Origin: DATGYC01 sp035298385
GTDB taxonomy: Bacteria > Bacillota > Sulfobacillia > Symbiobacteriales > Symbiobacteriaceae
Length of the DNA stretch: 12,361 bases
Assembly (NCBI GenBank): GCA_035298385.1
Contig: DATGYC010000287.1
Span: 1-12,361, forward strand
Direction: 5' to 3'
Positions 1 to 6,245 of the stretch are shown one piece after another (positions within the stretch are counted from its first letter, which is position 1; the number at the start of each line of letters is the position of its first letter). The notes below the pieces were generated by a model. The model ran no database searches and was not told where the DNA came from. It worked only from the letters and a program-made list of their open reading frames with translations. The position numbers were made by a program, and so were the translations under genes.

Positions 1-50
1 GGCACCCGGGAATAAGGTGGCCCGAGTTCATTCTGCAGAGGAGTGACCAC

Positions 51-1163
51 ATGGTCGGAGTAGCTCGCCACCTGTTTGCCCGGGGTAACACGGCCCGCGG
101 CGTCCATTCGCTCTATGATTCCGCCTTCCAGGGCCTGAGCAAGCTCTTTCTGCTGGCCGGCTACCCAGGGACTGGGAAGTCCGCTGTGCTCAAGCAGATC
201 TCCGATGGCGCCATCAACCAAGGAGAGACGGTGGAACTCTTCCACTCGCCCTTCGCCCCCGACGACCTGGACGCCCTGATCATCCAGGATCTCAAGGTGG
301 GGATTGCCGACGAGCGCGTCTGTCAGGGCCTTAGCGCCATCCCCCATGTCGAACTGGTTCGCATTGAGTTTGGGCAGGCCGTCGACGTTCGGCAACTCTC
401 CGCCGATGCCATGCAGGAGATCGACACCCTACATACCGAGAGACGCGCGGCTTGCGCCCATGCGTACGAAACCTTTGCCACAGCCTTACGCATCCATGAC
501 GAGTGGGAGGCCATCTACATCTCGCACATGGACTTCCAGAAGGCAGACCAAGTCGGTCAGGAACTGGCGAACTCGTTGTTCGGCGAGCGACTACGCCACA
601 AGCAAGCAGCGGTCCGCCACCTCTTCTTCGGCGCAGCCACGCCAAAGGGAGCGGTCGATCACATTCCAACCCTGACGTCCCACCTGGCGCGGCGCATCCT
701 GATCAAGGGGCGCCCCGGCTCCGGCAAGTCCACCATGCTCAAGCGACTGGCTGCGGCCGCCGAAGCGAAGGGCGTTGACGTTGAGGTCTTCCACTGCGGC
801 TTTGATCCCAACAGTCTTGACATGCTCATCTTCCCGGAGCTAAGCGTGGCCATCTTCGACAGCACGTCGCCGCACGAGTACTTCCCCAGCCAGAGTAGCG
901 ACGAAGTGCTCGACATGTACGAGCGAGCGATCGAACCGGGCACCGATGAGCGCTACGCCAGCGAGATCGAGCCGATCCAGCAACGCTATGCGCAGAAGAT
1001 GCAGGAGGCGATCTCGTCCTTGAAGGAGGCCCAGCGGTTGCACCTGAACCTGCGATCGCACTACACAGCCTGCACCGATTTCGCCCAGGTGAATCAGTTG
1101 GGCACGCAGCTCCAACAGGAGATCGAGCGGCTCGCTTCGGCCGTGGCGACCGATCCCCAGTAG
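51..1163 (+). CDS. Tandem P-loop ATPase, PRK06851-like
   Basis: A 370-residue cytosolic protein made of two homologous P-loop NTPase halves. Walker A motifs are GYPGTGKS at residues 37-44 and GRPGSGKS at 220-227. RHLF begins both halves, at residues 6 and 189, so each half has exactly 31 residues before its Walker A glycine and the copies are offset by 183. Both halves continue with a VE(L/V)FH motif and end in a helical segment containing an xDF element (MDFQKAD in the first, TDFAQVN in the second). The N-terminal NTARGVHSLYDSA stretch and the duplication match the PRK06851 family of Firmicutes, whose function is not established; ATP or GTP binding is all I would infer. The ATG has AGAGGAG at 37-43, seven bases upstream. 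A hairpin follows at 1184-1213, so it is probably the last or only gene of its transcript. No promoter is visible in the 50 bases before it. Confidence 0.85.
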   Translation: MVGVARHLFARGNTARGVHSLYDSAFQGLSKLFLLAGYPGTGKSAVLKQISDGAINQGETVELFHSPFAPDDLDALIIQDLKVGIADERVCQGLSAIPHVELVRIEFGQAVDVRQLSADAMQEIDTLHTERRAACAHAYETFATALRIHDEWEAIYISHMDFQKADQVGQELANSLFGERLRHKQAAVRHLFFGAATPKGAVDHIPTLTSHLARRILIKGRPGSGKSTMLKRLAAAAEAKGVDVEVFHCGFDPNSLDMLIFPELSVAIFDSTSPHEYFPSQSSDEVLDMYERAIEPGTDERYASEIEPIQQRYAQKMQEAISSLKEAQRLHLNLRSHYTACTDFAQVNQLGTQLQQEIERLASAVATDPQ

Positions 1164-1183
1164 CTCCGTCACCTAGGCTGATC

Positions 1184-1213
1184 AGAGGCGTCACCACTCG
1201 CGGTGGCGCCTCT
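1184..1213 (+). terminator. Hairpin after the tandem ATPase gene
   Basis: A 12-bp stem with one G-T wobble: AGAGGCGTCACC (1184-1195), loop ACTCGC, GGTGGCGCCTCT (1202-1213). It lies 20 bases after the stop codon at 1163. No T-run follows, so it is either a Rho-independent-like terminator with a poor tail or a 3' stabilising hairpin. Confidence 0.55.
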
Positions 1214-1221
1214 CGTACGTA

Positions 1222-1388
1222 GCGGAAGGGCGCGGCGGTTTGGCAGAAGTCAGGCGGAAGGGCGCGCCGGTTTGGCAGAAGTCAAGCAGAAGGGCGCGAC
1301 GGTTTGGCAGAAGTCAGGCAGAAGGGCGCGCCGGTTTGGCAGAAGTCAGGCGGAAGGGCGCATCGGTTTGGCAGAAGTCAGGCAGAAG
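1222..1388. repeat. 32-bp tandem direct repeat array, about 5.2 units
   Basis: The 17-base core CGGTTTGGCAGAAGTCA is identical in all five copies, starting at 1236, 1268, 1300, 1332 and 1364, so the period is exactly 32. The rest of each unit is GGCRGAAGGGCGC followed by two variable bases. A partial unit (1222-1235) precedes the first core and the last unit stops at 1388. Differences are limited to a few positions (G/A at unit positions 18 and 21, and the last two bases). Inside each unit GGCAGAAG recurs as RGCRGAAG exactly 11 bases later. There is no spacer sequence, so this is not CRISPR. The period is not a multiple of three, so it does not look like protein-repeat coding. It sits 46 bases before the -35 box of the promoter for the next gene, so a regulatory binding array is possible. 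Confidence 0.95.
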
Positions 1389-1433
1389 CAGGTGGCACTG
1401 AACTGGTTTTAAAGCCGAAATAGTTTAAGTTTA

Positions 1434-1462
1434 TTGACATATGTTGGGGTTGCAGGTAATAT
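1434..1462 (+). promoter_or_regulatory. Sigma-A-like promoter for the 1505 gene
   Basis: A perfect -35 TTGACA (1434-1439), a 17-base spacer and a -10 TAATAT (1457-1462). An alternative -10 is TATAAG at 1460-1465 with a 20-base spacer. The stretch 1405-1433 upstream is unusually AT-rich for this window and resembles an UP element. The 8-base palindrome ACATATGT (1437-1444) overlaps the -35 box and could be a small operator. Confidence 0.75.
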
Positions 1463-1504
1463 AAGAGTACGTTCTGCTCCGCCCCGCTAGAAGAGGTGAA
1501 TGGC

Positions 1505-1993
1505 ATGGAGTACAAGAAGTTGAAGCTCGAGCCCGCCCAGCGGCGGCCGGCTAACCTCAAGACTCCGCGTATCACCGTGAAGGGCTACATCGGCGAGTAC
1601 AACGCCCTTGGCAAACTCTGCCTCGCAGAGGTTTGCAAGGCCTGGGGTCTCCCGGTGAACCGCCCCGCGGCGCTGGTGCTGCACACCCCGGAGGGGACCA
1701 CAGAGTACCAACTCTGCGGTGTCCCCGTGATGACTGCGGGCGCTGGTGATGTACCGGTGATCGTCAACGAGGACGCCTCCAAGATAAAGGTTGACCTCTA
1801 CACCTACATGACCTCCATCAACCTCCATCTGGGCAGGCGGACCAAGTGGGTGATCTATCTGAAGGTGGCACCGGGGGTAGATGGCAAGCTCTGCCTCTTC
1901 CTCGACACCCAGACCGACCTGGCGGAGATCCGTCGCAAGCAGTCCGGTGCCCAGGACGGCCCCGCCAAGTCGGGCCCGGCGGCCCACACCTAG
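1505..1993 (+). CDS. Unrecognised 162-residue protein
   Basis: I do not recognise this family. The product is soluble in appearance, with no signal peptide or membrane segment. It has a basic N-terminus (MEYKKLKLEP), an alternating hydrophobic/charged middle suggesting a mainly beta fold, three cysteines in the central region (two within CLAEVC) and one near the C-terminal end, and a Gly/Pro/Ala-rich tail. Start choice: the ATG at 1505 is preceded by GAGGTG (1493-1498). The in-frame GTG at 1496 lies inside that Shine-Dalgarno sequence and is unlikely to be used. It is a single-gene unit with its own strong promoter and the 32-bp repeat array upstream; the convergent transporter gene follows across a shared hairpin. 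The dedicated promoter and clean Shine-Dalgarno support a real gene. Function is unknown. Confidence 0.75.
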   Translation: MEYKKLKLEPAQRRPANLKTPRITVKGYIGEYNALGKLCLAEVCKAWGLPVNRPAALVLHTPEGTTEYQLCGVPVMTAGAGDVPVIVNEDASKIKVDLYTYMTSINLHLGRRTKWVIYLKVAPGVDGKLCLFLDTQTDLAEIRRKQSGAQDGPAKSGPAAHT

Positions 1994-2077
1994 TCTCCTC
2001 GGCCCTACAGCGGGTCAGCCAAGGAGGGCGCCCGCCGGAAGGGCCCATCACTCATCCACCAGGGGCAGAACGGCGAA

Positions 2078-2102
2078 GGCCGGGGGCTAAACACCCCCGG
2101 CC
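2078..2102. terminator. Bidirectional hairpin between convergent genes
   Basis: A perfect 9-bp GC-rich stem, GGCCGGGGG (2078-2086) with CCCCCGGCC (2094-2102), and the 7-base loop CTAAACA. It lies between the stop of the 1505-1993 gene and the stop of the minus-strand transporter at 2113. Neither side has a proper T-run; on the minus strand the stem is followed by TTCGCCGTTCTG. It probably ends both convergent transcripts. Confidence 0.55.
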
Positions 2103-2112
2103 CTCTCGCGTG

Positions 2113-3012
2113 CTAAGCCGCCGCCTTACGCCGCCCTCTCCCCCCGAACGGGGGCAACCGGACCTCGTTGACCAGCAGCAGCGAGCCCAGGATCAGCACC
2201 AGCCCTGCCCCGGCCCCCCAACCGACCGACTCGCTAAGGAAGAGGGCGCCCCAGACCGACGAGAAGAGCGGCACCAGGAAGGTGACCGTCAGCGTCTTCG
2301 TCGGCCCGTTCCGCTCCAGGATCACGAAGTAGATCAGATAGGCCACCGCCGTCGAGGCCAGCGCCAGCGCCACCAGCGCCCAGATCGCCCCCAACTCAAT
2401 CGCCCCAGGCCGTTCCACGAAGGGCAAGAGCGGCAGGAAGGCGATCACGGCGCCGATCTGCTGCCCCGTCGCTAGCCCCACCGCCGACTCGCCGCCAAAG
2501 GCCCGCTTGGTAAAGGCCGCACCGAGGGCGTAGCAGAGGCAGGCGCCCAGCGATGCGAGCGCGGGCAGCAGCGCCGCGGCGCCCAGTGTCAGGCCCGTCC
2601 AGCCAACCACCAAGACGACCCCGATGAAGCCGAGCACGAGCCCAGCCAGTCGCCGTGGCCCGAAGCGCTCCCCCAGGAGGAGGGCGCCCGTCAGCGCCGC
2701 CATCAAGGGCGTCGCCGCATTCAGGATCGCCGCTGTCGAGGCCGAGAGCTTCAACTCCGCCCACGCAATCAAGGTAAAGGGCAGGGCCGAGGCGATCAGG
2801 CCCAACACAAGGTACTGCCACCCAAGGCGCTTCAGCGAAGGGGCCTGCCGCTGCGCCACCGTCCAGACGAGGAGCGCCCCCGCCGCGATCAAGACCCGCA
2901 GGAAGATCAGCCAGACCGGCCCGAACTGCGGTGCCGCCACGCGCATGAAGATGAAGGAGCCGCCCCAGAGGCCACCCAAGATGAGGAGAAGGAAGAGGTC
3001 AAAGAGGGCCAT
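2113..3012 (-). CDS. DMT-superfamily EamA-type transporter
   Basis: A 299-residue integral membrane protein with about ten hydrophobic helices arranged as two EamA repeats (roughly residues 5-137 and 148-283). The first repeat starts with the family-typical GGLWGGSFIFMR (13-24) and ends in NAATPLMAALTGALLLGER (98-116). The second ends in the equivalent VPLFSSVWGALFLSES segment. Members of this family usually export metabolites, amino acids or drugs; the substrate cannot be told from sequence. The start codon has GAGGAG about ten bases upstream on the minus strand. A basic cytoplasmic tail (RGRRKAAA) ends the protein. It is transcribed alone, divergently from the alarmone synthetase gene and convergently with the 1505-1993 gene. 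Confidence 0.9.
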   Translation of the reverse strand: MALFDLFLLLILGGLWGGSFIFMRVAAPQFGPVWLIFLRVLIAAGALLVWTVAQRQAPSLKRLGWQYLVLGLIASALPFTLIAWAELKLSASTAAILNAATPLMAALTGALLLGERFGPRRLAGLVLGFIGVVLVVGWTGLTLGAAALLPALASLGACLCYALGAAFTKRAFGGESAVGLATGQQIGAVIAFLPLLPFVERPGAIELGAIWALVALALASTAVAYLIYFVILERNGPTKTLTVTFLVPLFSSVWGALFLSESVGWGAGAGLVLILGSLLLVNEVRLPPFGGRGRRKAAA

Positions 3013-3121
3013 GCGTAGTCGTCTCCTCTCAGAATTGCAGGTGGTCTGCTACTTTTTCGAGTATACATCTAGCATGTCACCCTTGGAAGAAGGGAACGAT
3101 CTCCTGTTGGAGGGATGCCAC

Positions 3122-3817
3122 GTGCCCGATGATCGCCGATCCCTCGTCCGCGAGTTCGAATCCGAGCAACCCGTCTACTACGCCTTCGGCCGCAAGCTCG
3201 TTGAGCTGCTGCAGGAGGCGCTTGGCGAGATCCACCTGCACTCGATCTACTTCCGGGTCAAGGACCTGGAGCGGCTGAACGAGAAGATCGTCCGCCACGG
3301 CAAGCACTATGAGACCCTGATGGATGTGACCGACCTGCTCGGCATCCGCGTCGTGACCTACTTCGCCGATGATATCGATCGGGTTGTGGAGGTGATCGAC
3401 GAGGAGTTCGCGGTCGATCAGTCCCGCTCGGTCGACAAGCGCTCGACGACGGAGGCGGACCGCTTCGGCTACATATCGGTCCACAAGGTGGTGCAGCTCT
3501 CCGAGGCTCGGACCCAGCTAGCGGAGTACAAGCGCTTTGAGGGCCTCTTCGCCGAGATCCAGATCCGCTCGATCCTGCAGCACGCCTGGGCCGAGATCGA
3601 GCATGACCTCGGCTACCTGGCCGATGAGATGCCGGCCCACCTGCGCCGCAAGTTCAGCATCCTCTCGGGGATGCTGGAGCTGGTCGACGAGGAGTTCAAG
3701 CGCCTGCGGGACGAACTGGCCCACCACGTGATGACCGAGACCCCGCCCGTAACGGAGCCGCCCAAACCCCGCCGCATCCGCGAGGCGGCGCACCGGCGCC
3801 CGGAGGAGCCCCTGTAG
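3122..3817 (+). CDS. Small RelA/SpoT-domain (p)ppGpp synthetase
   Basis: A 231-residue single-domain alarmone synthetase, expected to transfer pyrophosphate from ATP to GDP or GTP in the stringent response. Synthetase motifs in order: RVKDLERLNEKI (45-56), DLLGIRVV with D71 as a likely metal ligand (71-78), GYISVHK with the guanine-stacking tyrosine (116-122), EIQIR with the catalytic glutamate E145, and HAWAEIEHDL (154-163). There is no HD hydrolase domain and no TGS or ACT domain, so it looks synthetase-only like the small alarmone synthetases. A Pro/Arg/Glu-rich tail covers about 205-231. Start choice: the GTG at 3122 has GGAGGG (3109-3114) seven bases upstream; the in-frame ATG at 3074 has no Shine-Dalgarno but would add 16 residues. 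A terminator follows at 3871. Confidence 0.88.
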   Translation: MPDDRRSLVREFESEQPVYYAFGRKLVELLQEALGEIHLHSIYFRVKDLERLNEKIVRHGKHYETLMDVTDLLGIRVVTYFADDIDRVVEVIDEEFAVDQSRSVDKRSTTEADRFGYISVHKVVQLSEARTQLAEYKRFEGLFAEIQIRSILQHAWAEIEHDLGYLADEMPAHLRRKFSILSGMLELVDEEFKRLRDELAHHVMTETPPVTEPPKPRRIREAAHRRPEEPL

Positions 3818-3870
3818 GGGAGAGCGTTATGGGGCAGGAGCCGCCGGACCTGTCGAGCATAGAAGCCAAG

Positions 3871-3896
3871 AGGGCGCCCTGTGGGGGCGCCCTTTC
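3871..3896 (+). terminator. Terminator after the alarmone synthetase gene
   Basis: A perfect 8-bp stem, AGGGCGCC (3871-3878) and GGCGCCCT (3886-3893), loop CTGTGGG, followed by TTCCCATT. The tract is short, but the hairpin is well placed between the synthetase stop (3817) and the spoIIIA promoter region, separating the two units. Confidence 0.65.
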
Positions 3897-3940
3897 CCAT
3901 TGGTACGCGCACTGCGCCGCCAGGCTGGCCCCAATCAAAC

Positions 3941-3970
3941 GCATCTCATTCTGTCATCCCGCATATCCAT
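3941..3970 (+). promoter_or_regulatory. spoIIIAA: Possible sigma-E promoter of the spoIIIA operon
   Basis: GCATCTC (3941-3947) resembles the sigma-E -35 (KMATATT) and CATATCCA (3962-3969) the -10 (CATACAHT), 14 bases apart. Each has mismatches. The position fits: transcription would start near 3977, just before AGGAGGTGG at 3980. In B. subtilis this operon is a sigma-E target, which is the main reason to propose it. Confidence 0.35.
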
Positions 3971-3995
3971 CTTCTGTACAGGAGGTGGACCACCC

Positions 3996-5009
3996 ATGCT
4001 CCCTGCGGCCCTTCGCCCCTTCCTGCCGCCGCGCCTCGCCTCCGTCATTGAACGAACACGCCTTCCGGGCGCCCTGACCGAGATTCGCTTGCGCCTCGGG
4101 CGCCCCGTTGGGCTCTCGTTCGTCGGCGGCGACGGCTTCTTGTGCGAGGACGGGCGCCCCACGATGGATCCCTCAGCGGCCCTCATCGCCCAGGACGAGC
4201 TCTTTGGTGAGGTCCTGCACCTGGTCACTCGCGGCTCGCTCTACGCCTGGGAGGAGGAGGTCCGCTCCGGCTACCTTACCCTACCGGGCGGGCACCGTGT
4301 CGGTCTGACCGGCCGGGCCCTGGCGGAGAACGGCGAGATCCGCACCCTGCAGCCGATCACCGGCCTCAACATCCGCATCGCCCGCGCCGTCAAGGAGATC
4401 GCTCGCCCGCTGCTGCCGCACCTCCTCGACGGCGGCCGGTTCTGCTCGACCCTGATCATCGGCCCACCGGGGACCGGCAAGACGACCCTCCTGCGGGACT
4501 GTTGCCGGGTGCTCTCCCTCGGGCAATTCGGGCTCTGCCAGCCGCACCGCGTCGGCGTGGTGGACGAGCGCTCCGAGATTGGCGGCGCCGTGGCGGGGGT
4601 ACCGACCCATGACCTCGGACCCCGCACGGATCTGCTAGACGGGGCGCCGAAGGCGCTTGGGCTGATCAACCTGATCCGCTCGATGTCGCCGCAGGTTGTC
4701 GCGGTGGACGAGCTTGGCAAGCCGGCAGATAGCGAGGCGGTACAGGAGGCGCTCCACGCTGGTGTCGCCGTGATCGCGACCGCGCACGGCCGGAACCTGG
4801 ACGACCTGCGCCGGCGCCCGGCCCTGGCGGCATTGATGAATGATGGCGCCTTCCGCCGGGTGATCGTGCTGGCGGCAGACGCTGTGCCAGGGCGGTTGGG
4901 CGAGCTTCTGATCGCCCTGGAGCAGGGTGGCTGGCGGGCGATCGAATCGACCGGAGGGCCCCGCCGCCTCCCGTCCGATCAACCGATCGCTGCCGCTGGC
5001 GCTGAGTAA
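3996..5009 (+). CDS. spoIIIAA: SpoIIIAA, stage III sporulation ATPase
   Basis: A 337-residue cytosolic P-loop ATPase of the SpoIIIA-SpoIIQ channel, made in the mother cell during engulfment and related to type II/IV secretion ATPases. Visible motifs: Walker A GPPGTGKT at 156-163, the DERSEIGG segment at 190-197, Walker B VVAVDE at 234-239, and the ATAHG motif at 261-265. The N-terminal region carries the family's EIRLRLGRPV (29-38) and GGHRVGLTGRA (98-108) elements. It is slightly longer than the roughly 307 residues of B. subtilis, partly by an Ala/Pro-rich C-terminal tail. The ATG at 3996 was chosen for AGGAGGTGG at 3980-3988; the open frame continues upstream without another good site. It is the first gene of the eight-gene operon, 14 bases before spoIIIAB. 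Confidence 0.97.
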   Translation: MLPAALRPFLPPRLASVIERTRLPGALTEIRLRLGRPVGLSFVGGDGFLCEDGRPTMDPSAALIAQDELFGEVLHLVTRGSLYAWEEEVRSGYLTLPGGHRVGLTGRALAENGEIRTLQPITGLNIRIARAVKEIARPLLPHLLDGGRFCSTLIIGPPGTGKTTLLRDCCRVLSLGQFGLCQPHRVGVVDERSEIGGAVAGVPTHDLGPRTDLLDGAPKALGLINLIRSMSPQVVAVDELGKPADSEAVQEALHAGVAVIATAHGRNLDDLRRRPALAALMNDGAFRRVIVLAADAVPGRLGELLIALEQGGWRAIESTGGPRRLPSDQPIAAAGAE

Positions 5010-5023
5010 GGGGGGAGAGGTTC

Positions 5024-5626
5024 ATGCTTACGCAGATCATCGGTGGCGGGCTCGTGATGGGGACCGCCACCTTCGTCGGCTGGTCCCTGGCGACTAGGCT
5101 GAGCGGGCGCCCCCATCAGCTCCGCGCCCTGCAGACAGCGATCGCCGTCCTGCAGTCAGAGATCGAGTGGGGCCAGACCCCGCTGCCGGCGGCGCTGCGC
5201 TCCGCTGCCGCAGCGGCGGGGGGGCGGATAGCGGCCCTGCTAAGCGAGGCTGCCGTCTTGATGGCCGGCGTCGCCAGCGTCACCGCCTCTGACAGCGAAT
5301 CCCCCTCCGGGGGCGCCCCGGCCTCAACCGACCCGTCGCTCCCCGCAGACGGCCAAGCCCTCTCCCCCAAGGAGGCCCTCCGCCAGGCCATCCAGGCTCA
5401 TGGCCCCCGGACAAGCCTCACCACCGAAGACCTCGCCATCCTCGCCGCCCTGGCACCGATTCTGGGTGCCACTGGCCGTCATGACCAGAACCGCCACCTC
5501 GCCCTCGCCCGTGAGCGTCTCACCGGTGCTGAGGCCCTCGCCCGTGCCAACCTGGAGCGCTATGAGCGCCTAGCCCGCTGGGGCCCCGTCCTGGTAGGCG
5601 CCGCGATCGTTCTCATCCTTAGTTAA
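5024..5626 (+). CDS. spoIIIAB: SpoIIIAB, stage III sporulation membrane protein
   Basis: A 200-residue protein of the SpoIIIA channel apparatus, related in fold to type II secretion F-like proteins. The N-terminal hydrophobic segment (about 5-24), the QLRALQTAIAVLQSEIEWG region (32-50) with TPL following, and the C-terminal hydrophobic anchor (about 187-200) are typical of the family. A low-complexity Ser/Pro/Gly/Asp-rich insertion at about 86-115 explains why it is longer than the roughly 171 residues of B. subtilis. After the insertion the family pattern resumes through the LTTEDLAILAALAPILGATG segment (132-151). The start has GGGGGGAGAGG upstream in the 14-base gap after spoIIIAA. Its position between spoIIIAA and spoIIIAC confirms the call. 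Confidence 0.93.
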   Translation: MLTQIIGGGLVMGTATFVGWSLATRLSGRPHQLRALQTAIAVLQSEIEWGQTPLPAALRSAAAAAGGRIAALLSEAAVLMAGVASVTASDSESPSGGAPASTDPSLPADGQALSPKEALRQAIQAHGPRTSLTTEDLAILAALAPILGATGRHDQNRHLALARERLTGAEALARANLERYERLARWGPVLVGAAIVLILS

Positions 5627-5638
5627 GGAGCGCAAAGC

Positions 5639-5830
5639 ATGGAGATCTACGACCTCTTAAAGATCGCGGGCATCGGTATTATCGTCTCGCTCGTCGGCAG
5701 CCTGCTCAGCCAGGCCGGCCGCAAGGAACAGGAGTCTCTCTTCACATTGATGGGCTTTATGATCGTGATGATGATGGTCGTCGGCCTGATGACCAAGTTC
5801 TTCGCCGCCGTCCAGACCTTCGCCCGCTAG
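5639..5830 (+). CDS. spoIIIAC: SpoIIIAC, small stage III sporulation membrane protein
   Basis: A 63-residue protein with two hydrophobic helices (about 7-24 and 36-56) separated by the polar GRKEQES segment. This is the typical size and shape of SpoIIIAC, about 68 residues in B. subtilis. The LLKIAGIGI start and the GLMTKFF motif near the end are family-typical. It acts in the mother-cell membrane of the channel complex. The spoIIIAB stop TAA merges into its Shine-Dalgarno AAGGAG (5625-5630), eight bases before the ATG, so the two genes are probably translationally coupled. Confidence 0.96.
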   Translation: MEIYDLLKIAGIGIIVSLVGSLLSQAGRKEQESLFTLMGFMIVMMMVVGLMTKFFAAVQTFAR

Positions 5831-5846
5831 GAGGAGGTGGGCCCCG

Positions 5847-6233
5847 ATGGAGATCGTCAAGATCGTTGGCATCGGCCTGTTGGCCGGGATGCTGATCATC
5901 CTGATCAAGCAGAAGAAGCCCGAGCTGGCCTTTGGCCTTTCGATCGCCACCACCGTCCTGATCTTCATGCTGATGCTGGTGCGCATCTTCCAGGTGATCG
6001 ACTTCATGCAGGCCCTTGGCGCCCGGGCGAAGGTGGACGCCACCCATATGTCGACGGTCCTGAAGATCATCGGCATCGCCTACGTGACCGACTTTGGCTC
6101 CCAGGTCCTTCAGGACAGCGGGGAGAAGGCTGTCGCCTCCAAGGTCGAGATGGCCGGCAAGGTGATCATCATCTTGATGTCGGTCCCGATCATGATGGCG
6201 ATCCTGGATACCGTGCTTAGACTGCTTGGCTAG
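5847..6233 (+). CDS. spoIIIAD: SpoIIIAD, stage III sporulation membrane protein
   Basis: A 128-residue polytopic membrane protein, paralogous to SpoIIIAC in its first half. It begins MEIVKIVGIGLLAG and has hydrophobic helices at about 3-21, 29-50, 66-85 and 97-126. The KIIGIAYVTDFGSQVLQDSGE segment is a hallmark of the family. Length is close to the usual 130 or so. AGGAGGTGG (from 5831) gives a strong ribosome binding site in the 16-base gap after spoIIIAC. It acts in the SpoIIIA-SpoIIQ channel complex. Confidence 0.96.
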   Translation: MEIVKIVGIGLLAGMLIILIKQKKPELAFGLSIATTVLIFMLMLVRIFQVIDFMQALGARAKVDATHMSTVLKIIGIAYVTDFGSQVLQDSGEKAVASKVEMAGKVIIILMSVPIMMAILDTVLRLLG

Positions 6234-6245
6234 GGGGCATCCCCG

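Noticed and set aside
1..50. Promoter or leader element before the tandem ATPase gene
   Set aside because: Apart from the ribosome binding site at 37-43, I see no convincing promoter boxes or structure in these bases.
1222..1388. CRISPR array
   Set aside because: Repeats follow each other directly with no unique spacers, and no cas genes are nearby.
1203..1412. A 69-codon open frame across the tandem repeat array
   Set aside because: It starts at GTG inside the terminator hairpin with no ribosome binding site, and the 32-base period shifts frame at each unit. The frame is open only because the repeats lack stops in it.
1846..2475. A 209-codon plus-strand frame overlapping two genes
   Set aside because: It overlaps the 3' part of the 1505 gene out of frame and the transporter in antisense; composition is the Arg/Pro-rich kind seen in shadows of GC-rich genes.
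3035..3067. Promoter for the alarmone synthetase (TTGCAG with TATACA) or, on the minus strand, TATACT for the transporter
   Set aside because: The plus-strand spacer is 21 bases with poor boxes, and the minus-strand -10 has no credible -35. The divergent gap probably holds promoters, but I cannot place them.
2624..3073. N-terminal extension of the alarmone synthetase frame
   Set aside because: It is antisense to the transporter gene, Arg/Lys/Pro-rich and without family resemblance; the synthetase has its own ribosome binding site at 3109.
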